64,000 nucleotides of DNA from Yersinia aleksiciae (GTDB taxonomy: Bacteria > Pseudomonadota > Gammaproteobacteria > Enterobacterales > Enterobacteriaceae): contig NZ_CP011975.1 of assembly GCF_001047675.1 (NCBI RefSeq), positions 908,073-972,072 on the forward strand, written 5' to 3'. Under the pieces are notes generated by a model, which was not told where the DNA came from, ran no database searches, and saw only the letters and a program-made list of their open reading frames with translations. The position numbers were made by a program, and so were the translations under genes. Shown here in pieces: positions 51,397 through 63,347 of this stretch. Positions within the stretch are counted from its first letter, which is position 1, and each line of letters starts with the position of its first letter.

Positions 51397-52356
51397 TCAG
51401 CAATAACCGTAATTCATCAAACGCTGATAACGGCGATTCAATAACTCTTCTTCATTCAGGACATCCAAATCACTGAGATCTGCCAGCAATTGTGCTTTCA
51501 GTGAAGCGGCAATCGCTAAGTAATCACGGTGTGCACCGCCTAACGGCTCAGGGATCACTGAGTCAATCATCTTCAATTCTTTTAGACGATGCGCGGTGAT
51601 ACCCATGGCTTCTGCGGCTAATGGCGCTTTATCGGCACTTTTCCACAGGATAGAAGCACAGCCCTCTGGAGAGATAACGGAATAGGTGCTGTATTGCAGC
51701 ATATTCACTTTATCGCCAACACCGATGGCTAATGCACCGCCAGAACCACCTTCACCAATAACAGTACAAACGATAGGTACATTCAGCCGTGACATCTCAC
51801 GTAGGTTACGTGCGATGGCTTCAGATTGGCCTCGCTCTTCTGCGCCAACACCCGGATAGGCCCCAGGTGTGTCGATGAAAGTAATGATTGGCAGCTTAAA
51901 GCGCTCAGCCATTTCCATCAGACGCAATGCCTTACGATAACCTTCCGGCGCAGGCATACCAAAGTTGCGGCGAATCTTCTCTTTGGTTTCGCGACCTTTT
52001 TGATGACCAATGATCATCACTGGGCGACCATCTAAACGAGCAATACCACCAACGATAGCTTTATCGTCAGCATAAGCGCGATCGCCGGCCAGTTCTTCGA
52101 AATCGGTAAAGATATTAGCGATATAATCCAGGGTATAAGGACGACGAGGATGGCGTGCCAGTTGGGCAATCTGCCATGCGCCGAGGTCCGAGAAAATCTT
52201 CCGCGTCAGCTCGAGACTTTTCTCACGTAGACGCTGGACCTCTTCATCCAGATTAATATCTAATTTTTCGTCTTGACGGCTGACTGCAGTCAGCGAGTCA
52301 ATTTTCGCTTCCAGCTCTGCAATCGGCTGTTCAAAATCAAGAAAATTCAGACTCAT
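51397..52356 (-). CDS. accA: Acetyl-CoA carboxylase carboxyltransferase subunit alpha
   Basis: AccA (319 residues) forms with AccD the carboxyltransferase that makes malonyl-Co[21 protein letters not shown] is the N-terminal helical part; [40 protein letters not shown] and [20 protein letters not shown] are the crotonase-fold active-site blocks. Starts 12 bp after dnaE, so the two are co-transcribed as in E. coli. Confidence 0.98.
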   Translation of the reverse strand: MSLNFLDFEQPIAELEAKIDSLTAVSRQDEKLDINLDEEVQRLREKSLELTRKIFSDLGAWQIAQLARHPRRPYTLDYIANIFTDFEELAGDRAYADDKAIVGGIARLDGRPVMIIGHQKGRETKEKIRRNFGMPAPEGYRKALRLMEMAERFKLPIITFIDTPGAYPGVGAEERGQSEAIARNLREMSRLNVPIVCTVIGEGGSGGALAIGVGDKVNMLQYSTYSVISPEGCASILWKSADKAPLAAEAMGITAHRLKELKMIDSVIPEPLGGAHRDYLAIAASLKAQLLADLSDLDVLNEEELLNRRYQRLMNYGYC

Positions 52357-52368
52357 AGCATTCCTATT

Positions 52369-55300
52369 TTAGTCAAATTCCAGTTCCACCTGCTCATTAC
52401 CTACCAACGTTCGCAAATCTATCAATAAGCGATCGGTGGGCGTCACGCGCCATGTGGCTCCAAACCGTAACCGGGCGCGAGCATCTTCCCGTTGGTAATA
52501 AAGATGCACTGGGATCGTCCCCGCTCGATGGGGTTCCAACGATTGACGGAGACGGTTCAAAAGCTGGTCATCAATTTGCCTGTCGGTCAGCGATATAGCA
52601 AGCCCACGGGCATATTTTTCACGAGCTTCACTGATGTCCATTAACTCACGGGCGGTCATTTTAAGTCCACCACTAAAGTCATCAAAGCTGACCTGTCCGG
52701 TGGCTATCAGGATACGGTCTTTTTCCAATAAATGCTGATATTTTTCCAACGCATCGGTGAATAGCATCACCTCCAGACGCCCGGAACGGTCATCCAAAGT
52801 ACAAATACCAATGCGATTCCCGCGTTTTGTTACCATAACCCTTGCAGCGATAACCAGCCCCACTGCTGTGGTCATTTTGCCCCGATCCGTCGGATGCATA
52901 TCTTTCAAACGCTGCCCGCCGGCATAACGTTCTATTTCCTTGAGATATTGGGTGATCGGGTGACCGGTCAGGTAGAGCCCCAGCGTCTCCCGCTCACCGT
53001 CTAAGACAATTTGTTCCTGCCACGGCGGCACATTAGCATAAGATTGCTCAACCTGCTCAGGTGCATCAGCCAATACACCAAACATATCTGCCTGGCCAAT
53101 AGCTTCAGCCTTGGCATGCTGGTCAGCAGCTTTTAATGCTTCGCCCAACGAACTCATCAATGCAGCACGGTGCGGCCCCAGACGGTCGAAAGCGCCGGAC
53201 ATGATCAGTTTTTCTAAGATTCGTCGATTGAGCTTTTTGGTGTCGACTCTGGCACACAAATCAAACAGCTCTTTGAAGTGTCCACCCTCTTTACGGGCTT
53301 CCAGCATGGCCTCAATCGGCCCTTCACCCACACCTTTGATGGCACCTATGCCATAAACGATTTCGCCTTCATCATTCACGTGGAAATGATACAGGCCGCT
53401 ATTGATATCAGGAGGCAGGATTTTCAGCCCCATGCGCCAGCATTCGTCAACCAAACCAACCACTTTATCGGTGTTATCCATATCAGCAGTCATTACCGCC
53501 GCCATAAATTCAGCCGGGTAATGTGCTTTCAACCAAAGCGTCTGGTAGGAAACCAGTGCGTATGCTGCAGAGTGAGACTTGTTAAAACCATAACCGGCAA
53601 ATTTCTCTACCAGGTCAAAAATCTTAATCGCTAGCTCACCGTCAACGCCCTGATTTTTTGCACCATCTTCAAATACAGAGCGTTGTTTAGCCATCTCTGC
53701 CGGGTTCTTCTTACCCATCGCACGACGCAACATATCTGCCCCGCCGAGTGAATAGCCGGACAGAACCTGAGCAATCTGCATGACCTGTTCTTGATACAAA
53801 ATGATGCCATAAGTCGGCTCAAGCACCGGTTTCAAAGACTCATGTTGCCATTCAATATCCGGATAAGAGATCGCCTCACGGCCATGCTTACGGTCGATAA
53901 AGTTATCTACCATCCCTGATTGCAGCGGGCCGGGGCGGAATAATGCCACCAGTGCGATCATGTCTTCGAAGCAGTCGGGCTTCAGACGCTTGATCAAGTC
54001 CTTCATACCCCTGGATTCAAGCTGGAATACTGCTGTCGTTTCCGAACGTTGCAGCATATCGAAGCTTTTTTTATCTTCCAGCGGAATAGAAGCGATATCT
54101 ATTGGCTCTAACCCGGTTTTGGCGCGCCGGGCATTAATCATCTCTAGCGCCCAGTTAATGATAGTGAGCGTTCGCAAACCGAGGAAGTCGAACTTCACCA
54201 GGCCAGCATATTCCACATCATTTTTATCGAACTGGGTGACGGGGTTGTTGCCTTCTGCATCGCAATATAGCGGCGCAAAATCAGTAATTTTAGTGGGTGC
54301 GATAACCACACCACCGGCATGTTTACCAGCGTTACGTGTTACCCCTTCCAATTTGCGCGCCATATCAATCAGCGCTCTGACCTCCTCATCTGCCTCATAA
54401 ATTTCAGGCAGTTGTGGTTCAGCTGCGAAGGCTTTTTCCAGGGTCATACCTGGGTCTGGCGGGACTAACTTAGAGATTCGATCGACAAAGCCATAGGGGT
54501 GGCCCAGTACGCGGCCAACATCACGGATGACCGCTTTGGCCGCCATGGTACCAAACGTAATAATCTGGGAAACCGCATCACGCCCATACATGTCCGCGAC
54601 GTGCTCAATCACCAGATCGCGTTTCTCCATACAGAAGTCAACGTCGAAGTCGGGCATTGATACACGTTCTGGATTCAGAAAACGTTCGAACAGCAGGTCA
54701 AATGCCAATGGATCGAGGTCGGTAATTTTTAGCGCATACGCAACCAAAGAGCCCGCACCCGAGCCACGCCCCGGCCCTACCGGCACACCATTATCTTTCG
54801 ACCACTGGATAAATTCCATTACGATCAAGAAGTAACCAGGGAAGCCCATCTGGTTAATCACTTTTAGCTCAATTTCCAGACGCTCATCGTACGCAGGTCT
54901 TTTCTGCGCGCGCACGTCAGGGTCTGGGAAGAGCAACTCAAGTCGCTCTTCTAAACCTTGTTTCGACTTCTCAACCAGAAAATCTTCTGTGCTCATCTCA
55001 CCAGTTGGAAATTGTGGTAAGAAATACTCCCCAAGACGAATGGTCACATTGCAACGTTTGGCGATTTCAACGCTATTGAGCAGTGCCTCAGGGATATCCG
55101 CGAACAGTTCACACATCTGCTCTTCATCACGCATAAACTGCTGAGGGCTGTAGTTTTTGGGCCGTTTGGGATCAACCAGCGTAAAGCCGTCATGGATGGC
55201 GACACGAATCTCGTGAGCATCAAAATCTGATTCATCGATAAAGCGCACATCATTGGTCGCCACTACCGGCAAGCCACGTTCAGTAGCTAACGCCACGGCG

Positions 55301-55851
55301 GCATGCAGATAATTTTCTTCATCCGGGCGACCGGTGCGAATTAATTCCAGATAGTAGCTGTCAGGAAAATGCTCTTGATAAAACTCAAGACACTGATCAA
55401 CCTGAATCTGATTACCGCGCAAAATAAATTTGCCTACATCCCCCATCCGGCCACCGGATAGCAGGATCAGCCCCTCTTTATGTCGGATCAACCAATCACG
55501 ATCAATGATAGGCCCAGCAGCTCCATAACCACGTTGATAGGCTTCGGAGATCAGTAAAGTCAGGTTTTGATAACCTTCGTTATTGCGTGCCAGCACAGTG
55601 AGGTGGGCCAATTCATCACCCAGAATTTCGCTTTGCACGTAGAAGTCGGTACCAATGATGGGTTTAACCCCAGCACCATGAGCGCTACCGTAGAATTTCA
55701 CTAAGCCGCAAAGGTTAGTGAAGTCAGTAATGGCCAGAGCGGGCATACCTAGCGCAGCAGCTCTTTTCACCAAGGGTCCAATCTTGGCTAATCCATCGAT
55801 CATGGAGTAGTCGCTGTGAACACGCAGGTGGACAAAACGAGGTTCGGCCAT
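52369..55851 (-). CDS. dnaE: DNA polymerase III alpha subunit DnaE
   Basis: DnaE (1160 residues) is the replicative polymerase. I start at 55851 ([20 protein letters not shown]), the family start; the frame opens 11 codons earlier. PHP domain at the N-terminus ([20 protein letters not shown]), catalytic Asp triad including [33 protein letters not shown], tandem HhH near [22 protein letters not shown] domain ([20 protein letters not shown]) and C-terminal tau-binding region. Intact. The adjacent dnaQ is about 25 kb away, outside the operon. Confidence 0.98.
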   Translation of the reverse strand: MAEPRFVHLRVHSDYSMIDGLAKIGPLVKRAAALGMPALAITDFTNLCGLVKFYGSAHGAGVKPIIGTDFYVQSEILGDELAHLTVLARNNEGYQNLTLLISEAYQRGYGAAGPIIDRDWLIRHKEGLILLSGGRMGDVGKFILRGNQIQVDQCLEFYQEHFPDSYYLELIRTGRPDEENYLHAAVALATERGLPVVATNDVRFIDESDFDAHEIRVAIHDGFTLVDPKRPKNYSPQQFMRDEEQMCELFADIPEALLNSVEIAKRCNVTIRLGEYFLPQFPTGEMSTEDFLVEKSKQGLEERLELLFPDPDVRAQKRPAYDERLEIELKVINQMGFPGYFLIVMEFIQWSKDNGVPVGPGRGSGAGSLVAYALKITDLDPLAFDLLFERFLNPERVSMPDFDVDFCMEKRDLVIEHVADMYGRDAVSQIITFGTMAAKAVIRDVGRVLGHPYGFVDRISKLVPPDPGMTLEKAFAAEPQLPEIYEADEEVRALIDMARKLEGVTRNAGKHAGGVVIAPTKITDFAPLYCDAEGNNPVTQFDKNDVEYAGLVKFDFLGLRTLTIINWALEMINARRAKTGLEPIDIASIPLEDKKSFDMLQRSETTAVFQLESRGMKDLIKRLKPDCFEDMIALVALFRPGPLQSGMVDNFIDRKHGREAISYPDIEWQHESLKPVLEPTYGIILYQEQVMQIAQVLSGYSLGGADMLRRAMGKKNPAEMAKQRSVFEDGAKNQGVDGELAIKIFDLVEKFAGYGFNKSHSAAYALVSYQTLWLKAHYPAEFMAAVMTADMDNTDKVVGLVDECWRMGLKILPPDINSGLYHFHVNDEGEIVYGIGAIKGVGEGPIEAMLEARKEGGHFKELFDLCARVDTKKLNRRILEKLIMSGAFDRLGPHRAALMSSLGEALKAADQHAKAEAIGQADMFGVLADAPEQVEQSYANVPPWQEQIVLDGERETLGLYLTGHPITQYLKEIERYAGGQRLKDMHPTDRGKMTTAVGLVIAARVMVTKRGNRIGICTLDDRSGRLEVMLFTDALEKYQHLLEKDRILIATGQVSFDDFSGGLKMTARELMDISEAREKYARGLAISLTDRQIDDQLLNRLRQSLEPHRAGTIPVHLYYQREDARARLRFGATWRVTPTDRLLIDLRTLVGNEQVELEFD

Positions 55852-55962
55852 ATCCAGATACCAGAAATTAGTGGATTGAATCATGTCCTCAGCAATTCAC
55901 TACTGAGGAATCATATCCATATATTATGGATGTTGCTTTATTTTGTGAATACCACTAGTGGC

Positions 55963-56562
55963 TTACACCAAACCCAGCACACGTTTTACCGGGCCGAAGC
56001 TGCGCCGGTGATGCTCTGTCGCACCGAAGGCGGACAATTTTTCCAAATGGACTGCGGTTGGATAACCTTTATGTCGCGCGAACCCATATTCAGGGAAATG
56101 GCGATCCAACTCAGTCATTTCACGATCTCGCGTCACTTTAGCAAGGATCGAGGCTGCACTTATTTCTGCCACTCGGCTATCACCTTTCACGACAGCCAAT
56201 GACGGCATAGCCAGTTTCGGGCAACGGTTACCATCAATCAAGACATAATCAGGGGCGATATGCAGCCCTGCAATCGCCCTTTGCATCGCCAGCATCGTCG
56301 CGTGCAATATATTCAGGCGATCTATCTCTTCTGGCTCAGCACGACCAAGGCTCCATGATAGTGCCTTATCAGTAATTTCGTCATAAAGTGATAAGCGGCG
56401 CTTTTCACTCAACTTTTTTGAATCAGCAAGTCCTACGATTGGCCGTTTTGGATCGAGGATCACGGCCGCAGTGACAACTGCACCGACTAACGGGCCACGG
56501 CCAACTTCGTCCACGCCGGCAATCAGATTTGCCTGCGGGTATATAAAAATATCAGTCATCAT
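55963..56562 (-). CDS. rnhB: Ribonuclease HII
   Basis: RNase HII (199 residues) incises at ribonucleotides in DNA. Catalytic residues are visible: D and E in [20 protein letters not shown] in [11 protein letters not shown] and D in [20 protein letters not shown]. The first ATG at 56562 overlaps the lpxB stop (ATGA); a second ATG follows immediately. Confidence 0.97.
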   Translation of the reverse strand: MMTDIFIYPQANLIAGVDEVGRGPLVGAVVTAAVILDPKRPIVGLADSKKLSEKRRLSLYDEITDKALSWSLGRAEPEEIDRLNILHATMLAMQRAIAGLHIAPDYVLIDGNRCPKLAMPSLAVVKGDSRVAEISAASILAKVTRDREMTELDRHFPEYGFARHKGYPTAVHLEKLSAFGATEHHRRSFGPVKRVLGLV

Positions 56563-57740
56563 CCTGCTAACTCCAATACCGCCTGCGCAGCTTGCTCATC
56601 CGCACCACAGCGAATGCTCTGGTGTAAGATCAGAAAACGCGCCTTTAATGCCTCAACCGCTTCACCACCTTGCAATAACGGCAACAGCGCATCGGCTAAT
56701 TTTTGCGGCTGACACTCTTGTTGTAACAGCTCTGTTACCAACTCTTCGCCCGCTAATAGATTCGGTAACGATACATATGGCGTTTTAACCAGGCGTTCTG
56801 CCAACCAGAAAGTGAAAGGTTTCATACGGTAACCGACCACCATTGGGCATTTAGCTAGCATGCACTCCAACGCCGCAGTACCGGATGCCAACAGTGTTGC
56901 GTCACTGGCGATCATTGCCGCACGGGCATTACCATCGAGTAAATGCACGGATAAATCAGGGGCAACTTCGGCCTTAATTCGCTCAAACTGTTCGCGTCGC
57001 TTGCTGTTAACAAGGGGAACCAACACTTCCAATTCAGGCAGCTGCTTCCTTAGCAGCGCTGCTGTACGCAGAAAGTCGCCACTGAGCATTTCGACTTCAG
57101 AGTGGCGACTCCCTGGTAATAAGGCTAAGCAGGGTACATTCGGCGCAATACCCAGCTCTGCTCTTGCGGCTTGCTTATCAGGGGTTAACGGCATGGCATC
57201 GGCCATGGTATGACCGATAAAGCGGCAAGGAACATTAAAACGGTCATAAAACGCTTTTTCAAAAGGGAGAAAAGCAAGCACCATATCAGTCGCTTTACCT
57301 ATTTTGAAAACACGTTTTTGTCGCCAGGCCCATACTGACGGGCTGACATAATGGATGGTGCGGATGCCTCGCTGTTTCAAGCGACCTTCAAGAGTGATAT
57401 TGAAATCAGGGGCATCAATACCGACAAAAACATCCGGGGATAGCTCACTAAAACGTTGAGTCAGCTCTTTTCGGATTTTCAGTAGACGTGGCAGGCGCTC
57501 TAATACCTCGACAACGCCCATCACTGCCAACTCTTCCATCTCAAACCAGGCTTCACATCCTTCAGCTTGCATCAGAGGCCCTGCGACACCGACAAAGCGC
57601 GCATCAGGCACCTGAGCTTTCAGTGCACGAATCAATCCTGCACCTAAGATGTCGCCAGACGTTTCTCCGGCGACTAAACCTATCGTTAAAGGACGCCCGC
57701 CACTTAACGGACGATCAACAGATAATGGGCTATTTTGCAT
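56559..57740 (-). CDS. lpxB: Lipid-A-disaccharide synthase LpxB
   Basis: LpxB (393 residues) is a GT19 glycosyltransferase joining UDP-diacylglucosamine and lipid X. Blocks [60 protein letters not shown] and [20 protein letters not shown] are standard; [20 protein letters not shown] is the UDP-sugar region. Between lpxA and rnhB with 3-bp and overlapping spacing, a coupled operon. Confidence 0.97.
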   Translation of the reverse strand: MQNSPLSVDRPLSGGRPLTIGLVAGETSGDILGAGLIRALKAQVPDARFVGVAGPLMQAEGCEAWFEMEELAVMGVVEVLERLPRLLKIRKELTQRFSELSPDVFVGIDAPDFNITLEGRLKQRGIRTIHYVSPSVWAWRQKRVFKIGKATDMVLAFLPFEKAFYDRFNVPCRFIGHTMADAMPLTPDKQAARAELGIAPNVPCLALLPGSRHSEVEMLSGDFLRTAALLRKQLPELEVLVPLVNSKRREQFERIKAEVAPDLSVHLLDGNARAAMIASDATLLASGTAALECMLAKCPMVVGYRMKPFTFWLAERLVKTPYVSLPNLLAGEELVTELLQQECQPQKLADALLPLLQGGEAVEALKARFLILHQSIRCGADEQAAQAVLELAG

Positions 57741-57743
57741 AGA

Positions 57744-58532
57744 TCAGCGAATAATGCCGCGAGTAGAGCGAGCAAAGAAATCACTGAATGCCTTAACCGC
57801 CGGATATTGCGCCGCCAATTCGGCAATTTCAGGTTTCACTTCATCTAACGTCCTGCCACTGCGATACAACAACTTATACGCATTGCGGATAGCGTGAAGT
57901 GATTCTTTGTCGAAACCACGGCGTTTCAACCCTTCGATATTGATACCGAACGGTGTCGCATGGTTCCCCTGAGCAATGACAAACGGAGGCACGTCCTGAG
58001 CAACGCCAGAGCAACCACCCACCATAACATGCGCACCGATCACGCAGAATTGATGAACAGCAGTCATACCACCGATAATGGCATAATCGTCAATTTCCAC
58101 ATGACCACCCAAGGTCGCATTATTCGCAAGAATACAACGATCGCCAATGATACAGTCATGGGCAATATGGGCATTAATCATCAGTAAATTATCGCTGCCT
58201 ACTTTTGTCAATTCACCACCTTGTACTGTGCCACGGTGGATAGAAACGCTTTCACGGATACGGTTACGATCACCGATCTCGACTCGAGTTGGCTCGCCTG
58301 CATATTTCAGATCCTGATTTGCTTCACCAATAGAAGCAAATTGGTAAATCTGATTATTGCAGCCGATTTTTGTTATTCCATTAACGACGACATGGGACTT
58401 CAGTTCCGTGCCAGCGCCGATTTCCACCTGGGATCCGACAAAGCAGAAGGGGCCAATATGAACGCCAGCGCCAATAACTGCGCCTTCTTCGACAATAGAA
58501 CTTGGATGGATAACGGCCGTTTTGTCAATCAC
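57744..58532 (-). CDS. lpxA: UDP-N-acetylglucosamine acyltransferase LpxA
   Basis: LpxA (262 residues) catalyses the first acylation step in lipid A synthesis with R-3-hydroxymyristoyl-ACP. Left-handed beta-helix hexapeptide repeats from residue 4 ([22 protein letters not shown]) to about 190, catalytic H in [16 protein letters not shown]-terminal helical domain ([20 protein letters not shown]). 3 bp from fabZ and 3 bp from lpxB. Confidence 0.97.
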   Translation of the reverse strand: MIDKTAVIHPSSIVEEGAVIGAGVHIGPFCFVGSQVEIGAGTELKSHVVVNGITKIGCNNQIYQFASIGEANQDLKYAGEPTRVEIGDRNRIRESVSIHRGTVQGGELTKVGSDNLLMINAHIAHDCIIGDRCILANNATLGGHVEIDDYAIIGGMTAVHQFCVIGAHVMVGGCSGVAQDVPPFVIAQGNHATPFGINIEGLKRRGFDKESLHAIRNAYKLLYRSGRTLDEVKPEIAELAAQYPAVKAFSDFFARSTRGIIR

Positions 58533-58535
58533 GTA

Positions 58536-59027
58536 TCAGGACTCCTTTGCAACTACAGGTTCTGCTGGTGGTGTCGCTGGTTTGCTACGAGCACACATCA
58601 TTGTTGCCGTACAAACGATTTCACCATCTACTTTCGCAACACCAGTAAAACGAGTCAGACCACGGCGTTCTTTGACAAACTCAACTTCCATGATCATTTG
58701 ATCGCCAGGGACTACTGGACGTTTGAAGCGAGCTTCATCGATACCAGCAAAATAATAAAGCTCACCCGGTTCAAGTTTACCACGGCTCTTAAACGCCAAA
58801 ATCCCGGTAGCCTGAGCCATCGCTTCTAAAATCAGCACGCCAGGGAAGATTGGCTTGCCCGGAAAATGGCCTTGGAAAAATGGCTCGTTGAAAGAGACGT
58901 TCTTCACTGCACGCAGAAATTTTCCTTCCTCAAAATCAAGGACACGATCTACCAGCAAGAACGGAAAACGGTGCGGGAGTAGATCCAAAATCTCTTCGAT
59001 ATGCAGAGTATGAGTGTCAGTAGTCAA
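58536..59027 (-). CDS. fabZ: 3-hydroxyacyl-ACP dehydratase FabZ
   Basis: FabZ (163 residues, about 10 longer than E. coli) dehydrates 3-hydroxyacyl-ACP. Hot-dog fold; catalytic H and E in [20 protein letters not shown] and LEAMAQATG. The C-terminal extension [18 protein letters not shown] is Pro/Ala-rich. The ratio of FabZ to LpxC sets phospholipid/LPS balance. Between lpxA and lpxD. Confidence 0.96.
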   Translation of the reverse strand: MTTDTHTLHIEEILDLLPHRFPFLLVDRVLDFEEGKFLRAVKNVSFNEPFFQGHFPGKPIFPGVLILEAMAQATGILAFKSRGKLEPGELYYFAGIDEARFKRPVVPGDQMIMEVEFVKERRGLTRFTGVAKVDGEIVCTATMMCARSKPATPPAEPVVAKES

Positions 59028-59122
59028 AATACTCTTCCTGTCTAAAAACTGATGCTATCAACAACACGGCCTGCACTGCCCCAAAAGGGAGGCATTAGGC
59101 AGGCCGCAAATTAGGAACTCTG

Positions 59123-59183
59123 TATACCCTTAGTCCTTGAAGCTGCGGTGATGCTAGCTACAACACCAATTTCTTTGGGTATC
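59123..59183. repeat. Short ERIC-like remnant between fabZ and lpxD
   Basis: A 61-bp segment begins TATACCCTTAGTCCTTGAAG and CTGCGG and ends CACCAATTTCTTTGGGTATC, resembling the two ends of an ERIC (TATACCC...GGGTATA, with GTC-TTG and GCTGCGG at one end) with the central core deleted. It occupies the 217-bp lpxD-fabZ spacer. Confidence 0.55.
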
Positions 59184-59244
59184 TACTTTTGGCATCGATT
59201 GCCAATAAGCTTAATTATTCGCTCAGAGTGTCGGGCTTAAGTGA

Positions 59245-60267
59245 TTATTCTTTATCGATTTTACGCTCAATAGCTTTTAATCGCTTATTAATCCCATCAA
59301 TATTCATCACTAAAGCAGCTGTCTTGCGCCAAACTTTATTTGGTTGTAGCGGAATACCGGAGGAGTATAACCCAGGTTCAGTGATTGGACGCATCACCAT
59401 TCCCATTCCAGTTATTGTGACTTTGTCACAAATCTCCATATGACCATTGATCACACTGGCCCCACCTATCATACAGTAGCGGCCAACTTTCAGACTGCCT
59501 GCCATGATAACACCACCCGCAACTGCGGTATTGTCGCCAATCACAACGTTATGTGCAATCTGACATTGGTTATCAATGATGACGCCATTACCAATAATCG
59601 TATTATCCAATGCACCACGGTCAATCGTTGTACAAGCACCAATCTCAACGCGGTCGCCAATATGTACAGAACCGAGCTGTGGGATTTTTATCCAGTTACC
59701 ACGATCATTGGCATAGCCAAAACCATCTGCACCAATGACCGTACCGGATTGAATCAGACAGTTTTGTCCAATCACAACTTCATGATAAACGGAAACATTG
59801 GCCCACAAACGGCTACCAGCACCAATGTGAGTATTCTTACCAATAAAGCAGCCAGCACCGATAACCACGTTATCGCCCAGCACAACACCGGACTCTATAA
59901 CCGCATTAGCACCGACAGAGACATTCTCTCCCAGTCTTGCCTGCGAAGAGATCACCGCACTCGATGCAATATCTTGCGCTGGTTGAGGTGTGGTATCCAT
60001 TATCTGCGCCATACGTGCATAGGTTAAATAAGGATTTTTAACCACCAAAGCTGCAGATTTACAGAAAGGTAAGTCAGCCTCAGTCAACACCACGGCACCG
60101 GCATTACAAGTGGCGAGTTGTTCCTGATAACGGCTGTTTGACAAAAACGTGATTTGCTCAGGTTGGGCAGAATGCATAGAAGCGATGCCGGTGATGACGA
60201 GATCGCCATCACCGTGCACCTGTGCATCCAACTGCTGGGCTAAATCAGCCAGTCGAATTGAAGGCAT
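59245..60267 (-). CDS. lpxD: UDP-3-O-(3-hydroxymyristoyl)glucosamine N-acyltransferase LpxD
   Basis: LpxD (340 residues) adds the third acyl chain in lipid A synthesis. N-terminal uridine-binding domain to about residue 100 ([20 protein letters not shown]), then a hexapeptide-repeat beta-helix ([20 protein letters not shown]); catalytic His in [15 protein letters not shown]-terminal helical extension ([19 protein letters not shown]). Three bp after skp. Confidence 0.97.
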   Translation of the reverse strand: MPSIRLADLAQQLDAQVHGDGDLVITGIASMHSAQPEQITFLSNSRYQEQLATCNAGAVVLTEADLPFCKSAALVVKNPYLTYARMAQIMDTTPQPAQDIASSAVISSQARLGENVSVGANAVIESGVVLGDNVVIGAGCFIGKNTHIGAGSRLWANVSVYHEVVIGQNCLIQSGTVIGADGFGYANDRGNWIKIPQLGSVHIGDRVEIGACTTIDRGALDNTIIGNGVIIDNQCQIAHNVVIGDNTAVAGGVIMAGSLKVGRYCMIGGASVINGHMEICDKVTITGMGMVMRPITEPGLYSSGIPLQPNKVWRKTAALVMNIDGINKRLKAIERKIDKE

Positions 60268-60270
60268 GTT

Positions 60271-60768
60271 TTATTTAACCTGTTTCAGCACGTCAGCAGT
60301 AATGTCTTTAGAAGAGTCTGCGTATGCAACAGCATTCGCATCAATCACCACATCATAACCGCCTTTGCTAGCAACAGATTTAACAGCATCCTGAATACGG
60401 CTCAGAATTTTGTTACGCTCTTCCATCTGACGACGGCGATTGTCTTGCTCAAAAGCTTGGGCTTTAGTAGAGAAAGTTTCACGCTGTTTCATCACGTCAC
60501 TTTCCAGCTTAGTGCGATCACTTGCCTTCATGGTAGAACCGTCACGTTGCAGCTTCTGCATTTTAGTCTGCAGATCTTTCTCCATCCCTTGCAATTCGGT
60601 TGCACGGCCTTTGAATTCATTCTCCAGCTGCTTAGCTACGGTTTCACGCGCAGGTAATTGTTGGAAAATGCTGGAAACATTAACAATAGCAATCTTGTCA
60701 GCGGCTTGAACGCTGGCTGAAGCAGCCAATGCTAAACCAAGACTTGCGGCACACAACCACTTTTTCAC
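60271..60768 (-). CDS. skp: Periplasmic chaperone Skp (OmpH)
   Basis: Skp (165 residues) is a trimeric jellyfish-shaped holdase for unfolded outer-membrane proteins. I start at the GTG at 60768, preceded by AAGGAG, giving [20 protein letters not shown] and cleavage before [11 protein letters not shown]; the upstream frame is not conserved. Long alpha-helical arms are seen as [20 protein letters not shown] and [20 protein letters not shown]. Confidence 0.95.
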   Translation of the reverse strand: MKKWLCAASLGLALAASASVQAADKIAIVNVSSIFQQLPARETVAKQLENEFKGRATELQGMEKDLQTKMQKLQRDGSTMKASDRTKLESDVMKQRETFSTKAQAFEQDNRRRQMEERNKILSRIQDAVKSVASKGGYDVVIDANAVAYADSSKDITADVLKQVK

Positions 60769-60926
60769 TATAAACTCCTTACCATTACCCGTTTGTGTCA
60801 GAGACACCTTGAAGTGCACTTAATACTGAATAATGCCTAAGATAGCGCCGACCTGAGCCAACGCTACTTTAGGTTATTTCAACTACCAGTGCTGTCTTTA
60901 AAATTCAGTACTGCTTTGCCAATCAA

Positions 60927-63311
60927 TTACCAAGTTTTACCAATGTTAAACTGGAATTGCTCTGACTTGTCGCCTTCGTAATCTTTAACCGGTTTAGCAT
61001 ATGAGAACACTAATGGCCCCAATGGAGACATCCATTGCAATGACACACCGGCAGAAACACGAATATTACTCGCTTTATTGTAATCAGGTATGCCAGCAGC
61101 TCGTGTCGCCGCAGTATTTTCCCAATTGGTATCCCATACAGTACCGGAATCAATGAAGAATGAGGTACGTATAGAGTTAGCGTATTTCTCACTGATAAAC
61201 GGTGTCGGTGTGATCAGTTCTAAACTGGCCACCGCCATCGCGTTACCACCGACAGCATCGGTAGAGTTTCTGACAGTACCATCAGTATTATAGTATGCAG
61301 CTTTAGGCCCGATGTTATTTGATCGGAAACCACGAACTGTACTAGAACCACCGGCATAGAAGTTTTCGTAGAATGGCATCTCTTTAGAGCCAATACCGTC
61401 GCCATAACCCAAGCGACCACGACCCAAGAGCACCCACGAATGATCTTCATCTAACGGCTGATACGCAGAGGTATCGAAAGTCACTTTATAGAACTCGTTA
61501 TCAGAGCCCGGTACAGTCACTTTGGTATTTACTGATGATTTAACACCCTTGGTTGGGAAGAAACCCCGGTCAAGGTTGTTATAGGTCCAACCCAGATTCA
61601 GTGTGAAATCGTCGGCAGTGAAACTTGCACGATCAGTCAGATTAGGATCTTGACCAACAGAGTCAAGATATCGCCACATGGCAACTTGCGGTTCCATATC
61701 CGACAGATCGTTATGGACGTAACCTAAGCCGACACGCAATGAGTTATTCTCATTGATTGGGAAACCTAAAGTGCCGTCAATACCATAACTGCTGTTGGTG
61801 TAGCCAGACAGGTCTGCGTTATCTGCTTTAAAATCATTATAGAAGATACGCCCGCCCAGACTGACACCGTCAACGGTGAAGTAAGGGTCGGTTAAGGTAA
61901 ATTCAGCATAGGTCTGGTAGTCGTTTTTCGTACCGTTAATACCGACAGTATTACCTGTACCTAGCCAGTTATCCTGCTGAACACCAACCTGGAAGCTCAC
62001 GCCACTTTCAGTACCGTAACCGATACCAAAGTTTAGGCTGCCTGTGTTGCGCTCTTTAACTTTATAGGTGACGTCAACTTGATCAGCCGTTCCTGGAACA
62101 CGCTGAGTTTCAACATCAACGGTTTCGAAATAGCCTAAACGGTTCAAACGTTCTTTGCCCGCTTCGACCTGATCATTACCTAACCATGCACCTTCCATCT
62201 GACGCATTTCACGGCGCAGTACGGAGTCTTTACTGGTGTCATTACCCTCGAAACGAACATTGCGGACATAGAAACGGTTACCCGCATCTACGTTGATATG
62301 CAGTTTGACTGTTTTATCAGCATCGTTAATTTCAGGTTGAGACACGACACGCGGATAGGCATAGCCATAACGGCCCAACATCTTTTTGATGTCTTCTTCC
62401 ATTCGTGTGACTTTACTGCCGTTATACAATTCACCCGACTCAATCTGGACCAGCTTGTCAGCCTCAGATTGGTGGCCTGCAAGATTACCGCTCACAACCA
62501 CGCTGTTAAGCTTGTATTGGTCGCCTTCAGTAATATTGATGGTGATATAGATGCCTTTTTTATCTGGCGTCAAACTCACCTGCGTTGAGTCGATGTTAAA
62601 ACGTGCATAGCCGCGATCCAGATAGAAGCTGCGCAGGATTTCAAGATCACCTGCCAGTTTCTGCTTCTGGTATTTACGATCTCCAACCACGTTCCACCAT
62701 GGCACTTCATCACGCAATTGGAAGCGCGAGATTAGCTCATCAGTTGTGAAACTGTGGTTGCCGACGATGTTGATCTGCTGAATTTTTGCAGAAACACCTT
62801 CGGTAAAGACTAATTTAAGATCGACACGATTACGTGGCAGTGGTGTAACAACAGCCTTCACTGAAGCGCTGTATTTACCCACACTGTAGTAGAAATCTTC
62901 GAGTCCTTTTTCAATGCTGGATATAGTGGTACGGTCCAGGGCTTCGCCAACCCGGACGCCAGAGGCTTCCAGATTCTGCTTAAGCATGTCATCTTTCACC
63001 GCTTTGTTGCCGGAGAAAGTGATGCTGGCAATCGTCGGGCGTTCTTTGACTTGAACAATCAGCGTATCACCATCGCGCAGGACGCGAACGTCCTCGAAGT
63101 TGCCTGTAGCAAACAACGCACGGATAGTTTTACCGATGTCATCATCGCTGACGGTATCGCCTACGCGAACCGGCATATTAAGTAACGCCGCACCGACGGC
63201 GACCCGTTGCAGGCCTTCGAAATGAATATCTTTCACTACGAACCCGTCTGCACCGTATACGGTGGCGCTGCCAAACAGCAGCGACGCTATGAGCAACTTT
63301 TTCATCGCCAT
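60927..63311 (-). CDS. bamA: Outer-membrane assembly factor BamA
   Basis: BamA (794 residues) is the essential 16-strand Omp85 barrel that inserts beta-barrel proteins. Signal peptide [20 protein letters not shown] then ADGF. Five POTRA domains (about residues 22-420; e.g. [20 protein letters not shown]). The VRGF motif of barrel loop L6 is present ([20 protein letters not shown]), and the signature C-terminus [11 protein letters not shown] ends in an aromatic. The extracellular L6 segment ([19 protein letters not shown]) is shorter than in E. coli and has no cysteines. Confidence 0.98.
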   Translation of the reverse strand: MAMKKLLIASLLFGSATVYGADGFVVKDIHFEGLQRVAVGAALLNMPVRVGDTVSDDDIGKTIRALFATGNFEDVRVLRDGDTLIVQVKERPTIASITFSGNKAVKDDMLKQNLEASGVRVGEALDRTTISSIEKGLEDFYYSVGKYSASVKAVVTPLPRNRVDLKLVFTEGVSAKIQQINIVGNHSFTTDELISRFQLRDEVPWWNVVGDRKYQKQKLAGDLEILRSFYLDRGYARFNIDSTQVSLTPDKKGIYITINITEGDQYKLNSVVVSGNLAGHQSEADKLVQIESGELYNGSKVTRMEEDIKKMLGRYGYAYPRVVSQPEINDADKTVKLHINVDAGNRFYVRNVRFEGNDTSKDSVLRREMRQMEGAWLGNDQVEAGKERLNRLGYFETVDVETQRVPGTADQVDVTYKVKERNTGSLNFGIGYGTESGVSFQVGVQQDNWLGTGNTVGINGTKNDYQTYAEFTLTDPYFTVDGVSLGGRIFYNDFKADNADLSGYTNSSYGIDGTLGFPINENNSLRVGLGYVHNDLSDMEPQVAMWRYLDSVGQDPNLTDRASFTADDFTLNLGWTYNNLDRGFFPTKGVKSSVNTKVTVPGSDNEFYKVTFDTSAYQPLDEDHSWVLLGRGRLGYGDGIGSKEMPFYENFYAGGSSTVRGFRSNNIGPKAAYYNTDGTVRNSTDAVGGNAMAVASLELITPTPFISEKYANSIRTSFFIDSGTVWDTNWENTAATRAAGIPDYNKASNIRVSAGVSLQWMSPLGPLVFSYAKPVKDYEGDKSEQFQFNIGKTW

Positions 63312-63347
63312 CGTTGTTATGCGTTCTTCCTAACCTATCCCCTGCCG

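Noticed and set aside
58221..58829. 202-codon open frame antisense to lpxA and fabZ
   Set aside because: It spans two well-supported genes on the other strand and has no homology; same repeat artefact.
59440..60027. 195-codon open frame antisense to lpxD
   Set aside because: An artefact of the hexapeptide-repeat codon pattern on the opposite strand; lpxD is clearly the real gene.
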